Assembly (NCBI GenBank): GCA_947176355.1
Contig: CAMWQY010000027.1
Span: forward strand, 1-14,928
Length of the DNA stretch: 14,928 nucleotides
From: an uncultured Porphyromonadaceae bacterium
GTDB taxonomy: Bacteria; Bacteroidota; Bacteroidia; Bacteroidales; Muribaculaceae
Reading direction: 5' to 3'
In this document: positions 1 to 8,063 of the stretch, piece by piece
Position numbering within the stretch: position 1 is the stretch's first letter
How the letters are laid out: the number at the start of each line of letters is the position of its first letter
The notes under the pieces: generated by a model
The model's input: only the letters and a program-made list of their open reading frames with translations
Database searches by the model: none
What the model was told of the DNA's origin: nothing
Made by a program: the position numbers and the translations under genes

Positions 1-1367
1 TGAAAGATTTCACTGAAGAAGACATCGAAAGAATCGAAAATATGGCCGACAGCGAGGATGCTGCCGGCATCCGCCATGAAATCGCCGATCTGCATCCGGC
101 CGACATTGCGGAGCTTTTGCGCAAGCTCAATATAAAGCAAGCAGAGTTGCTCTTCAACCTTATAGATGATAAGGAAAAGAAGGCCGACGTGCTTATGGAA
201 CTCGATGAAGAAGACCGTAAGAAACTCATCGAGCACATGGAGCCTGAGCAAATCGGTGAATTTATCGACGAACTCGACACCGACGACGCAGTAGACCTTA
301 TCCAGGAACTCGACGAGGAAGACAGGGAGGAGGTGATCCAGCACATAGACGACATGGAGCAGGCGGGCGATATCGTCGACCTTCTGCAATATGACGAAGA
401 CACTGCAGGCGGCTTGATGGGCACCGAGTATATAGCAGTCAACGAAAACTGGTCCATGCCGGAATGTCTAAAGGAAATGCGACGTCAGGCAGCGGATCTT
501 GACGAGATATACTATGTCTATGTAGTAGACGACGACAATCGCCTGAAAGGAATACTTCCCCTTAAGAAGATGATCACCGACCCGTCGGTGTCAAAGATAA
601 AGCACGTGATGCAGACAGATCCAGTGAAGGTACACACCGACACTCCTATCGATGAGGTAGCGATCGACTTCGAGAAATACGACCTTGTAGCTATGCCAGT
701 AGTAGACTCCATCGGACGGCTTGCAGGACAGATAACTGTCGACGACATCATGGATGAGGTGCGCGAACAATCAGAACGAGACTATCAGTTGGCATCAGGT
801 ATCTCCTCAGATGTGGATGTAGACGACTCCGTATTTGCCCAGACCAAAGCGCGAATACCATGGCTTCTAATCGGTATCATCGGCGGCATAATAAATTCAG
901 TGATCCTTACCGGATTCGAGGCACAAATAGCTGCAGTCACAGCACTTGCCATCTTTATACCTCTCATCGGAGGTACGGGTGGTAATGTAGGTGTGCAGGC
1001 GTCAGCAATCGTGGTGCAAGGTCTTGCTAACGGACGCTTGGAAATAAAAGATGCCTGGAAACAGATAGGGAGGGAAGTTCTTGTAGCCTTGCTTAATGCT
1101 GTGGTAATAAGCAGCGTAGTGCTTATCTATGTGCTTTTCACTCAGCCGCACATGTATGCAGTCTCCTTTGCCGTCGCGGCATCGCTATTCTGTGTGGTGA
1201 TATTCGCAACGGTGTTCGGCACATTCGTGCCACTTACTCTTGAGAAGATGAAAATCAATCCGGCACTTGCAACCGGCCCCTTTATTCAGATTATGAATGA
1301 CGTGGTGGGTCTTCTTATCTATGTGGCAATGTCGATCTGGATGCTAAGTCTTTTCCCACTTGAATAA
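1..1367 (+). CDS. mgtE: MgtE family Mg2+ transporter (5' end just outside window)
   Basis: Inner-membrane Mg2+ channel gated by cytosolic Mg2+. Counting from the ATG at 42, residues about 15-120 are the acidic helical MgtE N domain (H-P-A-D-I-A-E-L-L near the start), about 121-250 are a pair of CBS domains beginning at A-G-G-L-M-G-T, and about 270-441 are the transmembrane part with five likely helices. The family signature P-L-I-G-G-T-G-G-N-V-G-V-Q is at 307-319. D420 in the last helix (context N-D-V-V-G-L-L) sits where the family keeps its pore aspartate. The frame is open upstream of 42 to the edge: the window opens with TG followed by codons for K-D-F-T-E-E-D, so the true start is probably an ATG whose A is the base before position 1, adding 14 residues. 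The ATG at 42 is therefore likely internal. mutS follows after 87 bp in the same direction. Family assignment is secure. Confidence 0.95.
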   Translation, partial: KDFTEEDIERIENMADSEDAAGIRHEIADLHPADIAELLRKLNIKQAELLFNLIDDKEKKADVLMELDEEDRKKLIEHMEPEQIGEFIDELDTDDAVDLIQELDEEDREEVIQHIDDMEQAGDIVDLLQYDEDTAGGLMGTEYIAVNENWSMPECLKEMRRQAADLDEIYYVYVVDDDNRLKGILPLKKMITDPSVSKIKHVMQTDPVKVHTDTPIDEVAIDFEKYDLVAMPVVDSIGRLAGQITVDDIMDEVREQSERDYQLASGISSDVDVDDSVFAQTKARIPWLLIGIIGGIINSVILTGFEAQIAAVTALAIFIPLIGGTGGNVGVQASAIVVQGLANGRLEIKDAWKQIGREVLVALLNAVVISSVVLIYVLFTQPHMYAVSFAVAASLFCVVIFATVFGTFVPLTLEKMKINPALATGPFIQIMNDVVGLLIYVAMSIWMLSLFPLE

Positions 1368-1373
1368 TATATT

Positions 1374-1445
1374 TTAATTAGCCTAATAAGACTAATATGA
1401 CCAATTAGTCCAATTAGAATAAATAGAGCAATCAGACTAATTTCT
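1374..1445 (+). repeat. Degenerate 9-bp tandem array upstream of mutS
   Basis: Eight consecutive 9-bp units fill nearly the whole mgtE-mutS gap: ttaattagc, ctaataaga, ctaatatga, ccaattagt, ccaattaga, ataaataga, gcaatcaga, ctaatttct. The consensus is roughly CYAATNAGA. The array ends 9 bp before the mutS ATG. I see no terminator in the gap, so mutS may be read through from mgtE. Function unknown. Confidence 0.8.
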
Positions 1446-1454
1446 CTTTTAAAA

Positions 1455-4106
1455 ATGGCAAAAATAGTTGAGACACCACTGATGAAGCAGTATTTCGAGA
1501 TGAAGAAGAAGCATCCCGATGCCATCCTGCTCTTCCGCGTGGGTGACTTTTACGAGACATTCTCCGACGATGCGATAGAGGCAAGCTCAATCCTCGGCAT
1601 TACTCTCACCCGGCGAGCCAATGGCAGTGCGCAATCAGTGGAGCTTGCCGGCTTTCCTCATCATGCACTCGACACTTATCTCCCTAAGTTAGTGAGGGCA
1701 GGTAAGCGTGTGGCAATCTGTGAGCAACTTGAAGATCCTAAGTTGACTAAAAAGTTGGTGAAGCGTGGCATCACAGAGCTTGTCACTCCCGGCGTCAATA
1801 CCAACGATGCTTCAATAGAGGGAGCAGAAAACAACTATCTTGCAGGAATACATTTCCAACGCACCGGAAAAGGGAAAATAGTGAGGGCAGGTATTGCTTT
1901 TCTTGACATCACAACGGGGGAGTTTCTCGCAGCAGAGACAGATCCTTCAGAAATAGACAAGCTTCTTTCGGCATTCGCACCCAAGGAACTTCTGCGTATG
2001 AACGGCACGCGTGAGCTCTGTAGCGAACTCATCACATGGAAATGTCCGGTCTTCGATATGGAAGATTGGGTATACACAGAGGATTCTGCCAGAGAGCGTC
2101 TTCTTAAGCAATTTCAGACGGCTACATTGAAGGGATTTGGCCTTGACGATATGCCCCTTGCACTCATAGCAGCCGGAAGCCTACTTTATTATCTCGATAT
2201 AACAGGGCACACCAATACCTCCCATATCACGGTGCTTTCACGCATCGACAGCGAGCGATTCCTACGGATGGATCCGTTTACCTTGCGTAATCTCGAACTT
2301 ACGTATTCGGCCAGCGGAGCGAAAGGACTTACCCTCTTCGGTGTGCTCGACCATACCGTAACTCCTATGGGAGCTCGTCTGCTCTCATCAAATCTAAGCT
2401 TTCCCCTGCTTGATCCTCAGAAGATCAATGAGCGCCATGCTATGGTTGACTTCTTTTTCCGCGACACCGACCGTCGAGATTATACCCGCACATGCCTTCA
2501 ATCTATCGGAGATATGCAGCGCATGATTGGCAAGACTTCCAACCGACGTGCCCAGCCTCGCGACCTCCTTTCGCTTGCTACATCAATGGAGGGGTGTATG
2601 CGACTGAAAAAATCGCTATCAGGCGCAGACTGCCCGGAAATACAGAAAATAGCAGAGGAGATGCAGCCTCTTGAGCAATATATCGGACTCATACGGGCTA
2701 CTATCGCTCCGGATGCTCCGGCAGTATTCAATAAAGGTGGTTCAATAGCAGCCGGGGTGTCGAAGGAACTTGATGAATACCGGGGACTTCATGACAATGC
2801 GCGTGCTGCCCTTGATGCCATCTGTGCAAGAGAGATCGAGCGTACCGGAATCACATCTCTGAAGATAAGCTACAACAATGTGTTCGGCTACTATATAGAG
2901 GTGCGCAATACACATAAGGATAAAGTGCCGGCTGAATGGATAAGGAAGCAGACTCTCGTCAATGCAGAGCGATATATAACAGAAGAATTAAAGGATTTCG
3001 AGCAGAAAATATTGACAGCCTCCGACCGTATAGGACAAATAGAGGGTGAGATTTATGCAAAGCTCCTTGATCACCTTGCCCATGCTTGTGCCCCGATGCA
3101 GAAGAGTGCTAATGCTGCGGCTGAGATTGACTTTCTGTTGAGCATGGCGGATGCAGCCGCCGATAATGGTTATGTCCGTCCGATAGTGGATGATTCCACT
3201 TCCCTTGAGATCATAGAGGGGAGGCATCCAGTAATTGAAAAGCGACTTCCACCCGGAGAGCCATATATATCGAATACAGTCCGCCTTGATTGCGATAATA
3301 ACCAGATATTGATGATCACGGGACCTAACATGAGCGGTAAGTCAGCCTTGCTACGCCAGACTGCGTTGATTGTGATAATGGCACAGATGGGGTCGTTTGT
3401 GCCTGCTGAGTCTGCCCGTATAGGCATAGTGGATAAGATTTTCACTCGTGTAGGTGCAAGTGACAATTTGGCGGCCGGGGAATCCACGTTTATGGTAGAG
3501 ATGAGCGAAGCGGCATCTATCCTTAACAATATGAGTGGACGCTCTCTCATACTCTTTGATGAATTGGGGCGTGGCACTTCCACATACGATGGTATTTCCA
3601 TTGCATGGTCCATTGTGGAGCATATTCATGAAAACGGACGCTGCAAGCCGAAAACACTTTTCGCCACCCATTATCATGAACTAAATGAGATGGAGAAATC
3701 ATTTAAGCGAATCCATAATTGGAGTGTGTCGGTGAAGGAAATAAAGGGAAAGGTGGTATTTCTCAGGAAACTTGTCAAGGGAGGGTCTGAACACTCGTTT
3801 GGTATTCATGTAGCGAAACTGGCAGGAATGCCACCGTCAATCGTGAAGCGTGCTGATCAGGTGCTTGAGCGTCTGGAGTCAGCCGCCCGCAATTCCGACA
3901 ATAAGGGAGTCGATAGCGTGGCTAAAGGGAAGCTTGGGGAAATAGCCGGACAGCGGGATGGCTATCAACTCAGTTTCTTCCAGCTCGACGATCCGATGCT
4001 GAGTCAGATACGCGACAGAATCCTTACTCTCGACATCGACAATTTGACTCCGCTTCAGTCGCTGACAGTGCTACATGATCTGAAATCGCTGCTTACAGGC
4101 AAATAA
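1455..4106 (+). CDS. mutS: DNA mismatch repair ATPase MutS
   Basis: Cytosolic sensor of base mismatches that forms a clamp on DNA and recruits MutL. At 883 residues it is slightly longer than the E. coli protein (853). The N-terminal mismatch-binding domain shows the F-x-E motif as F32-Y33-E34 in the context G-D-F-Y-E-T-F. The connector, lever and clamp regions follow across about 130-560. The C-terminal ATPase carries Walker A as T-G-P-N-M-S-G-K-S at 622-630 and Walker B ending in D702-E703 within F-D-E-L-G-R-G-T-S-T, followed by A-T-H-Y-H-E-L. All hallmark residues are present, so it should be active, and it is MutS1-type because MutS2 lacks the mismatch-binding domain. The ATG at 1455 gives the normal family N-terminus (M-x-Q-Y near residue 10). 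A 60-bp gap of tandem repeats separates it from the glycosidase gene. Confidence 0.97.
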   Translation: MAKIVETPLMKQYFEMKKKHPDAILLFRVGDFYETFSDDAIEASSILGITLTRRANGSAQSVELAGFPHHALDTYLPKLVRAGKRVAICEQLEDPKLTKKLVKRGITELVTPGVNTNDASIEGAENNYLAGIHFQRTGKGKIVRAGIAFLDITTGEFLAAETDPSEIDKLLSAFAPKELLRMNGTRELCSELITWKCPVFDMEDWVYTEDSARERLLKQFQTATLKGFGLDDMPLALIAAGSLLYYLDITGHTNTSHITVLSRIDSERFLRMDPFTLRNLELTYSASGAKGLTLFGVLDHTVTPMGARLLSSNLSFPLLDPQKINERHAMVDFFFRDTDRRDYTRTCLQSIGDMQRMIGKTSNRRAQPRDLLSLATSMEGCMRLKKSLSGADCPEIQKIAEEMQPLEQYIGLIRATIAPDAPAVFNKGGSIAAGVSKELDEYRGLHDNARAALDAICAREIERTGITSLKISYNNVFGYYIEVRNTHKDKVPAEWIRKQTLVNAERYITEELKDFEQKILTASDRIGQIEGEIYAKLLDHLAHACAPMQKSANAAAEIDFLLSMADAAADNGYVRPIVDDSTSLEIIEGRHPVIEKRLPPGEPYISNTVRLDCDNNQILMITGPNMSGKSALLRQTALIVIMAQMGSFVPAESARIGIVDKIFTRVGASDNLAAGESTFMVEMSEAASILNNMSGRSLILFDELGRGTSTYDGISIAWSIVEHIHENGRCKPKTLFATHYHELNEMEKSFKRIHNWSVSVKEIKGKVVFLRKLVKGGSEHSFGIHVAKLAGMPPSIVKRADQVLERLESAARNSDNKGVDSVAKGKLGEIAGQRDGYQLSFFQLDDPMLSQIRDRILTLDIDNLTPLQSLTVLHDLKSLLTGK

Positions 4107-4122
4107 TTCTTCTGTGTAACGT

Positions 4123-4166
4123 CCTTAAGGACCTTAAAGACTTTAAGGACTTTAAAGACCTTTAAT
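4123..4166 (+). repeat. 9-bp tandem array (CYTTAARGA) upstream of the GH92 gene
   Basis: Four full 9-bp units, ccttaagga, ccttaaaga, ctttaagga, ctttaaaga, and a partial cctttaat run directly into the ATG at 4167. Each unit is close to palindromic (CCTTAAGG, CTTTAAAG). The same family stands in front of the PfkB-family kinase gene (9011-9046) in the same orientation relative to that gene. It may form weak RNA structure in the 5' leader; function unknown. Confidence 0.85.
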
Positions 4167-6317
4167 ATGACTAATCTCCTACTTATAGTCTTATCATTAA
4201 TCAATTTTGTAGATACTCGCGTCGGGACTGCCGAGGCCACCACAATGACTGCCGGGCTCTTCGGCAAAGGTTCTGAAGAGCATGGACAGACAGTGCCGGC
4301 AGTATGCGTACCTCATGGCATGACTCTTTGGACTCCGCAGACTCGCGATACGGAAGAGAAATGTATTGCTCCATATTATTATGCCGACACTGACCTTCAA
4401 GGTTTCCGTGCGAGCCATTGGATATCCGGAGGTTGCACTCAAGATTATGGCAGTGTTTCTTTAGCAGCGCTTGGGGGGAAGTTGCGCACATCCCCGGATA
4501 ATCGCGCGTCCCGAATAGACCGTGATTCGGAAATAGCGCGTCCTGATTATTATTCCGTGTCGCTTCCTGAAGAGAGTCTAAAAGCAGAGATGACGGGGCT
4601 TTCTCGATCGGGTATCCTTCGCATCACATACGATTCTGATGGCATAGGGCACCTTGTGGTCAATCCCAATACTGATGAAGGAACCGGTTGGATAGAGATC
4701 GATACGCTTAGGCATGAAATAAGGGGTTGCAACCCTGTTCACCGTATTTATCAGGGATGGGGCGAACCGGCAGGTTTTTCAGGATGGTTCATAATTCAAT
4801 ATCCGGAGGATCTTGATGTGGTGTCTTCAGGAGTCTTCCGTGGTGATGACGTATATGAGGGTTCTGTAAAAGCCGACGGATCAGCCGGCATTGGGGCATA
4901 CGTATCTTTCAATAGAAAGAAAGATGTTCCGGTGGAAGTCAAGATAGGCAATAGTTTCACGTCGCTTGCCGGGGCAAGACTCAATCTGGAAAGCGAGTTG
5001 CGAGATTCGGATTTTGACGCAGTACGTGCGGAAGTTGCCCAAATATGGGATTCTCATCTCGGTAAGATAGAGGTTGAAGGAGGCTCGGAGGAAGACAAGG
5101 GAAAGTTCTACGGCAGTTTGTATCGGGCGTCTCTCCTACCTCGGGTAGTCAGCGATGTAGATGGAAGCTACGTGTCGTTTGCCGGCACAGGCGAGATTTT
5201 GAAGATGGAGCCGGGTCGCGACTACTACGACGACTATTCGATGTGGGACACTTATCGCGCGGAGCATCCTCTTATCACTATCCTTGATCCAAAACGGAGT
5301 GCCGACATGATGTATTCGCTCGTGCTGAAGGCTCAACAGGGTGGTTGGATGCCGATATTCCCATGTTGGGGAAGCTATACCGCCGCCATGATAGGAGATC
5401 ATTGCTCAGCAGCAATCGCAGATGCAGTGGCTAAGGGAGTGACTGATTTTCCGGTGGAGGAGGCATATTCTTATCTGCGTAAGAATGCATTCGAGTCTCC
5501 TGCCACGAGGCAAGAGTATGTAGATGGCAAAGGTCGACGCGCCCTTGAGTCTTATCTTAAATATGGCTATATTCCACTGGAGGATGGTGTAGAGGATGCT
5601 TTCCATAAGAATGAACAGACATCGCGCACACTTGAGTATGCTTATGATGACTTCGCCCTTTCGCGTCTGGCACGTCTTTTGGGTCATGATAAGGATGCGG
5701 AGATTCTTGAGAAGCGGTCGAAAAACTATCGGAATGTGATTGATCCTAAACTTGGATACGCTAATGGGCGCCATGCTGATGGGACTTGGGCAGACAGTAT
5801 AGATCCATTCACGTTTAATTCTTTTATCACAGAGGGAGCCCCTTGCCATTATACATGGTATGTACCGCATGATCCGGAAGGACTCATTGATATTCTTGGT
5901 GGGAAAGAGATAGTGGAAGCGAAACTTGACTCCCTTTTTGAGTTGAAGCGCTACTGGCACGGCAATGAGCCATGCCATCAGATAGTGTACCTCTATAATG
6001 CTGTCGACCGTCCTGAGAAGGCTGCGAAGTGGATCAAGCATATTATGGATACTGAATATAAGGATATACCGGGAGGTCTTGCGGGCAATGATGATGCGGG
6101 CCAGATGTCGGCATGGTATGTCTTCTCTGCCATGGGCTTTTATCCTGTTTGTCCCGGTCTTCCTGAATATTGGCTCGGAACTCCCCTTTTCGACAAGGTG
6201 ACGATTCGTACTTCTCCGGATTCGACTTTCACAATAGAAAAATTCTCCGACGGCACTGTCCTATTCAATGGCAAGACACTTGATGGATATCGGTTGCAGC
6301 ATAGTGCTTTGCAATAA
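4167..6317 (+). CDS. Glycoside hydrolase family 92 exo-alpha-mannosidase
   Basis: GH92 enzymes are Ca2+-dependent inverting exo-alpha-mannosidases that trim mannose from N-glycans or yeast mannan, usually in the periplasm or at the cell surface. The 716-residue protein has the two-part family plan: a beta-sandwich over about 1-270, then an (alpha/alpha)6 barrel to the end. Hallmarks seen are S-M-W-D-T-Y-R-A-E-H-P at 358-368, H598-G-N-E-P-C-H604 with the expected acid E601, and G640-N-D-D-A-G-Q646 with the metal and base aspartates D642/D643, followed by M-S-A-W-Y-V-F-S-A-M-G-F-Y-P. The N-terminus is odd: about 12 hydrophobic residues with no basic residue lead straight into V-D-T-R-V-G-T, where the mature domain normally starts, so the export signal is minimal. 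It is not next to a SusCD pair in this window. The linkage preference cannot be read from the sequence. The gene may be transcribed from mutS. Confidence 0.93.
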   Translation: MTNLLLIVLSLINFVDTRVGTAEATTMTAGLFGKGSEEHGQTVPAVCVPHGMTLWTPQTRDTEEKCIAPYYYADTDLQGFRASHWISGGCTQDYGSVSLAALGGKLRTSPDNRASRIDRDSEIARPDYYSVSLPEESLKAEMTGLSRSGILRITYDSDGIGHLVVNPNTDEGTGWIEIDTLRHEIRGCNPVHRIYQGWGEPAGFSGWFIIQYPEDLDVVSSGVFRGDDVYEGSVKADGSAGIGAYVSFNRKKDVPVEVKIGNSFTSLAGARLNLESELRDSDFDAVRAEVAQIWDSHLGKIEVEGGSEEDKGKFYGSLYRASLLPRVVSDVDGSYVSFAGTGEILKMEPGRDYYDDYSMWDTYRAEHPLITILDPKRSADMMYSLVLKAQQGGWMPIFPCWGSYTAAMIGDHCSAAIADAVAKGVTDFPVEEAYSYLRKNAFESPATRQEYVDGKGRRALESYLKYGYIPLEDGVEDAFHKNEQTSRTLEYAYDDFALSRLARLLGHDKDAEILEKRSKNYRNVIDPKLGYANGRHADGTWADSIDPFTFNSFITEGAPCHYTWYVPHDPEGLIDILGGKEIVEAKLDSLFELKRYWHGNEPCHQIVYLYNAVDRPEKAAKWIKHIMDTEYKDIPGGLAGNDDAGQMSAWYVFSAMGFYPVCPGLPEYWLGTPLFDKVTIRTSPDSTFTIEKFSDGTVLFNGKTLDGYRLQHSALQ

Positions 6318-6358
6318 TTTATTACGTTGTTTGATGCGGGGGATGCTTCTTTTTTGGA

Positions 6359-6387
6359 TTTGTGTTTGAAGTATAAAACTAAATTTA
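6359..6387 (+). promoter_or_regulatory. Possible Bacteroidetes-type promoter for the lipoprotein gene
   Basis: A TTTG at 6359-6362 is followed after 17 bp by TAAATTTA at 6380-6387, one base off the TAnnTTTG -7 box. It would start transcription about 75 bp before the ATG at 6470. The 152-bp gap from the GH92 stop holds no other recognisable signal. Weak candidate. Confidence 0.3.
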
Positions 6388-6469
6388 GAGTTTTATCGTT
6401 ATGTAATAGGAGATGTCGGGTCTTCGTTGCCGACATACCTTGACAACTTATACTTATAGCATCAAAAGT

Positions 6470-7900
6470 ATGGATTACAATAAGAAAATATTGTTGGCTT
6501 CCTTTGTCGGAGCCTCTTTTATGTTAGCCGGTTGCTCTAACGACAATGACATACCTCCAGTCGAAAACCTTACGGTAGTGGAGGAAGGGAGTGTGAAACC
6601 TGCTCAGAAAGCTGAAAGCAACCAACCTACGGCAATACTCGGCTCAGGGGGATCTATCTCCGGACAGCTTTCAGAGACATTCACCAACATAGTGGAACCA
6701 AATAAGGCAAAGCATGTGATCGTGGCTTGTGCGGATCTCGACACCTACGAAGAGGAAATTGTAGCTGCGTATCAGCGGGGTATCGTCATAACTGTAGTGG
6801 ATCCTGTCGGCACCAAACTTGAAGATTGGTGCACGGCAAAAGGGATGGTGTATGCAGGCGACCCAATGGCTATTGATAATTCTTCGTTGGTAAGCTTCAA
6901 CAAAAAGGCTATCTCTATGTCAATTCAGAAACAAAAGCAACATAAGGAAGAAGATCCTATAGAGGAAGATGAAGTGCCAATGTTGATTTTTACGGGTTGG
7001 CTCGACGGAATTCTTACTCCCAACCTTAAGGGTCCTGATTTGAGGAGCCGGGATATAAAGAAGCGGATCGCTCCGCAGCGTGTCAGCCATGTCTTCCCGA
7101 TATCCATTCCAGCTGAGGCTATAGCAGCAAGCGGCTGGGGTGTCCCCGGAAATGTGTCGCTGAGCACGACTGCCGAACTCAATTGCGACGTATATCAGAT
7201 GCATTCGTTTGCCGACAATACTACGTTCAACGGCGATATGTATGTGGTGGAAGCCGAGCTTACTATCCATAACGGCAATCTCGATAACGGCCGCTGGCAG
7301 TATTCGCAGGGAGGCAACAAGTATGAGTCGTCAGGATTCCGTCTCTCAGACTGCAGACTTGCCGTAAGTCTCTACGACAGGGTAGCCACCGGTCTGGAAC
7401 ATTCCGTCGAGCATACTCTGATGGGAGGTCCCGCTCCCGTATCCACTGAATTGTCGTCACCGCTGCAGCCTGGATTCGAATGGAGTTTCGATGGCTGGAT
7501 CAGCGGAGGCAACGGACTTGAATCAACCTCTCCCATACCGCTTCAGGAGGGAGGCTGGACCTGGAACAACAAGACCAACAACGCGTCTGCCGGACTCGGC
7601 GTTGAGACCGCAACGGATGGAGGAGACGTATTGTGGACCCTTTCTGTAGCTGAAGACGAAGACAAGGCCACCGACGACCTGACATTCCATTGCTCATGGA
7701 TATGGGGTGTGCCTCAGGCCAAGGATGACACCAACGGCCGCTACTACATGCAGATAGACCTCAGTCCTCTCTATCGCTGGACGCGCAAGTCCCTCTCCGG
7801 CGGTCGCATGGAAAGCAAGGAGGCGCCCGTTGCGGCTCCTTCCGCCCGGTTCATGCTCATTCCTCCCTCGCGCGTAGAGGGCCAGCGTATTAATTTATGA
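6470..7900 (+). CDS. Lipoprotein of unknown function, possibly leukocidin/cytolysin-like
   Basis: I do not recognise this 476-residue protein with certainty. The start at 6470 is chosen because it gives a clean lipoprotein signal: K5-K6, a hydrophobic stretch, then L19-A-G-C22. An in-frame ATG at 6413 would put 19 unrelated residues before it. An S/N/D-rich linker (about 23-50) precedes a small region with alternating beta and helix character (V-I-V-A-C-A-D at about 82-95). From about 170 to the end it is beta-rich and aromatic, ending near Y-Y-M-Q-I-D-L-S-P-L-Y-R-W. A Gly/Ser/Asn-rich stretch with alternating pattern (W-S-F-D-G-W-I-S-G-G-N, then W-T-W-N-N-K-T-N-N-A-S) in the middle of this part resembles the stem of leukocidin/Vibrio cytolysin-type pore formers, and the plan of a small pro-domain followed by about 300 residues also fits. 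That likeness is from memory and unproven. It is the last + strand gene before the convergent palindromes. Confidence 0.85.
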   Translation: MDYNKKILLASFVGASFMLAGCSNDNDIPPVENLTVVEEGSVKPAQKAESNQPTAILGSGGSISGQLSETFTNIVEPNKAKHVIVACADLDTYEEEIVAAYQRGIVITVVDPVGTKLEDWCTAKGMVYAGDPMAIDNSSLVSFNKKAISMSIQKQKQHKEEDPIEEDEVPMLIFTGWLDGILTPNLKGPDLRSRDIKKRIAPQRVSHVFPISIPAEAIAASGWGVPGNVSLSTTAELNCDVYQMHSFADNTTFNGDMYVVEAELTIHNGNLDNGRWQYSQGGNKYESSGFRLSDCRLAVSLYDRVATGLEHSVEHTLMGGPAPVSTELSSPLQPGFEWSFDGWISGGNGLESTSPIPLQEGGWTWNNKTNNASAGLGVETATDGGDVLWTLSVAEDEDKATDDLTFHCSWIWGVPQAKDDTNGRYYMQIDLSPLYRWTRKSLSGGRMESKEAPVAAPSARFMLIPPSRVEGQRINL

Positions 7901-7909
7901 TCATAAAGC

Positions 7910-7996
7910 GCCTCTCCGAGGCTACTGAGCTTTTGTATGGGATTCCCCAGGCTGAAGCCTGGGGTTATGGCATGATGACAGCTCTCCGAGCTGTCA
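7910..7996. repeat. Cluster of three palindromes between convergent genes (REP-like)
   Basis: The gap between the convergent lipoprotein and kinase genes holds three hairpins. The first is gcctc-tcc-gaggc at 7910-7922. The second is ccccaggct-ga-agcctgggg at 7945-7964. The third is tgacagctc-tcc-gagctgtca at 7976-7996. The first and third share the core CTCTCCGAG with the same TCC loop. None is followed by a proper T-run on either strand (only a short TTTT at 7931-7934), so they are not textbook intrinsic terminators. They look like dispersed repetitive palindromes that could still block convergent transcription or protect 3' ends. Confidence 0.7.
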
Positions 7997-8063
7997 AGTC
8001 AAAATGGGGAAGTTCATAAATATGGGCTTGGCCAATTATTAGGGAAGTATGGTTGGGATATAA

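Noticed and set aside
1368..1454. A separate promoter for mutS.
   Set aside because: I found no TAnnTTTG box with a TTTG at about 19 bp in the gap; read-through from mgtE is simpler.
4104..4169. mutS and the GH92 gene share a reading frame and the 60-bp gap between them has no other stop, so read-through would fuse them.
   Set aside because: The gap is a tandem repeat and encodes only low-complexity residues; the two proteins are complete and unrelated, and nothing suggests recoding of the TAA.
5406..6041. A 211-codon - strand frame opposite the GH92 gene.
   Set aside because: It is fully antisense to the conserved catalytic half of GH92, and its composition is typical of a shadow frame.
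7945..7964. The CCCCAGGCT hairpin as an intrinsic terminator.
   Set aside because: There is no T-run on either side in either direction; a repetitive palindrome is the better description.
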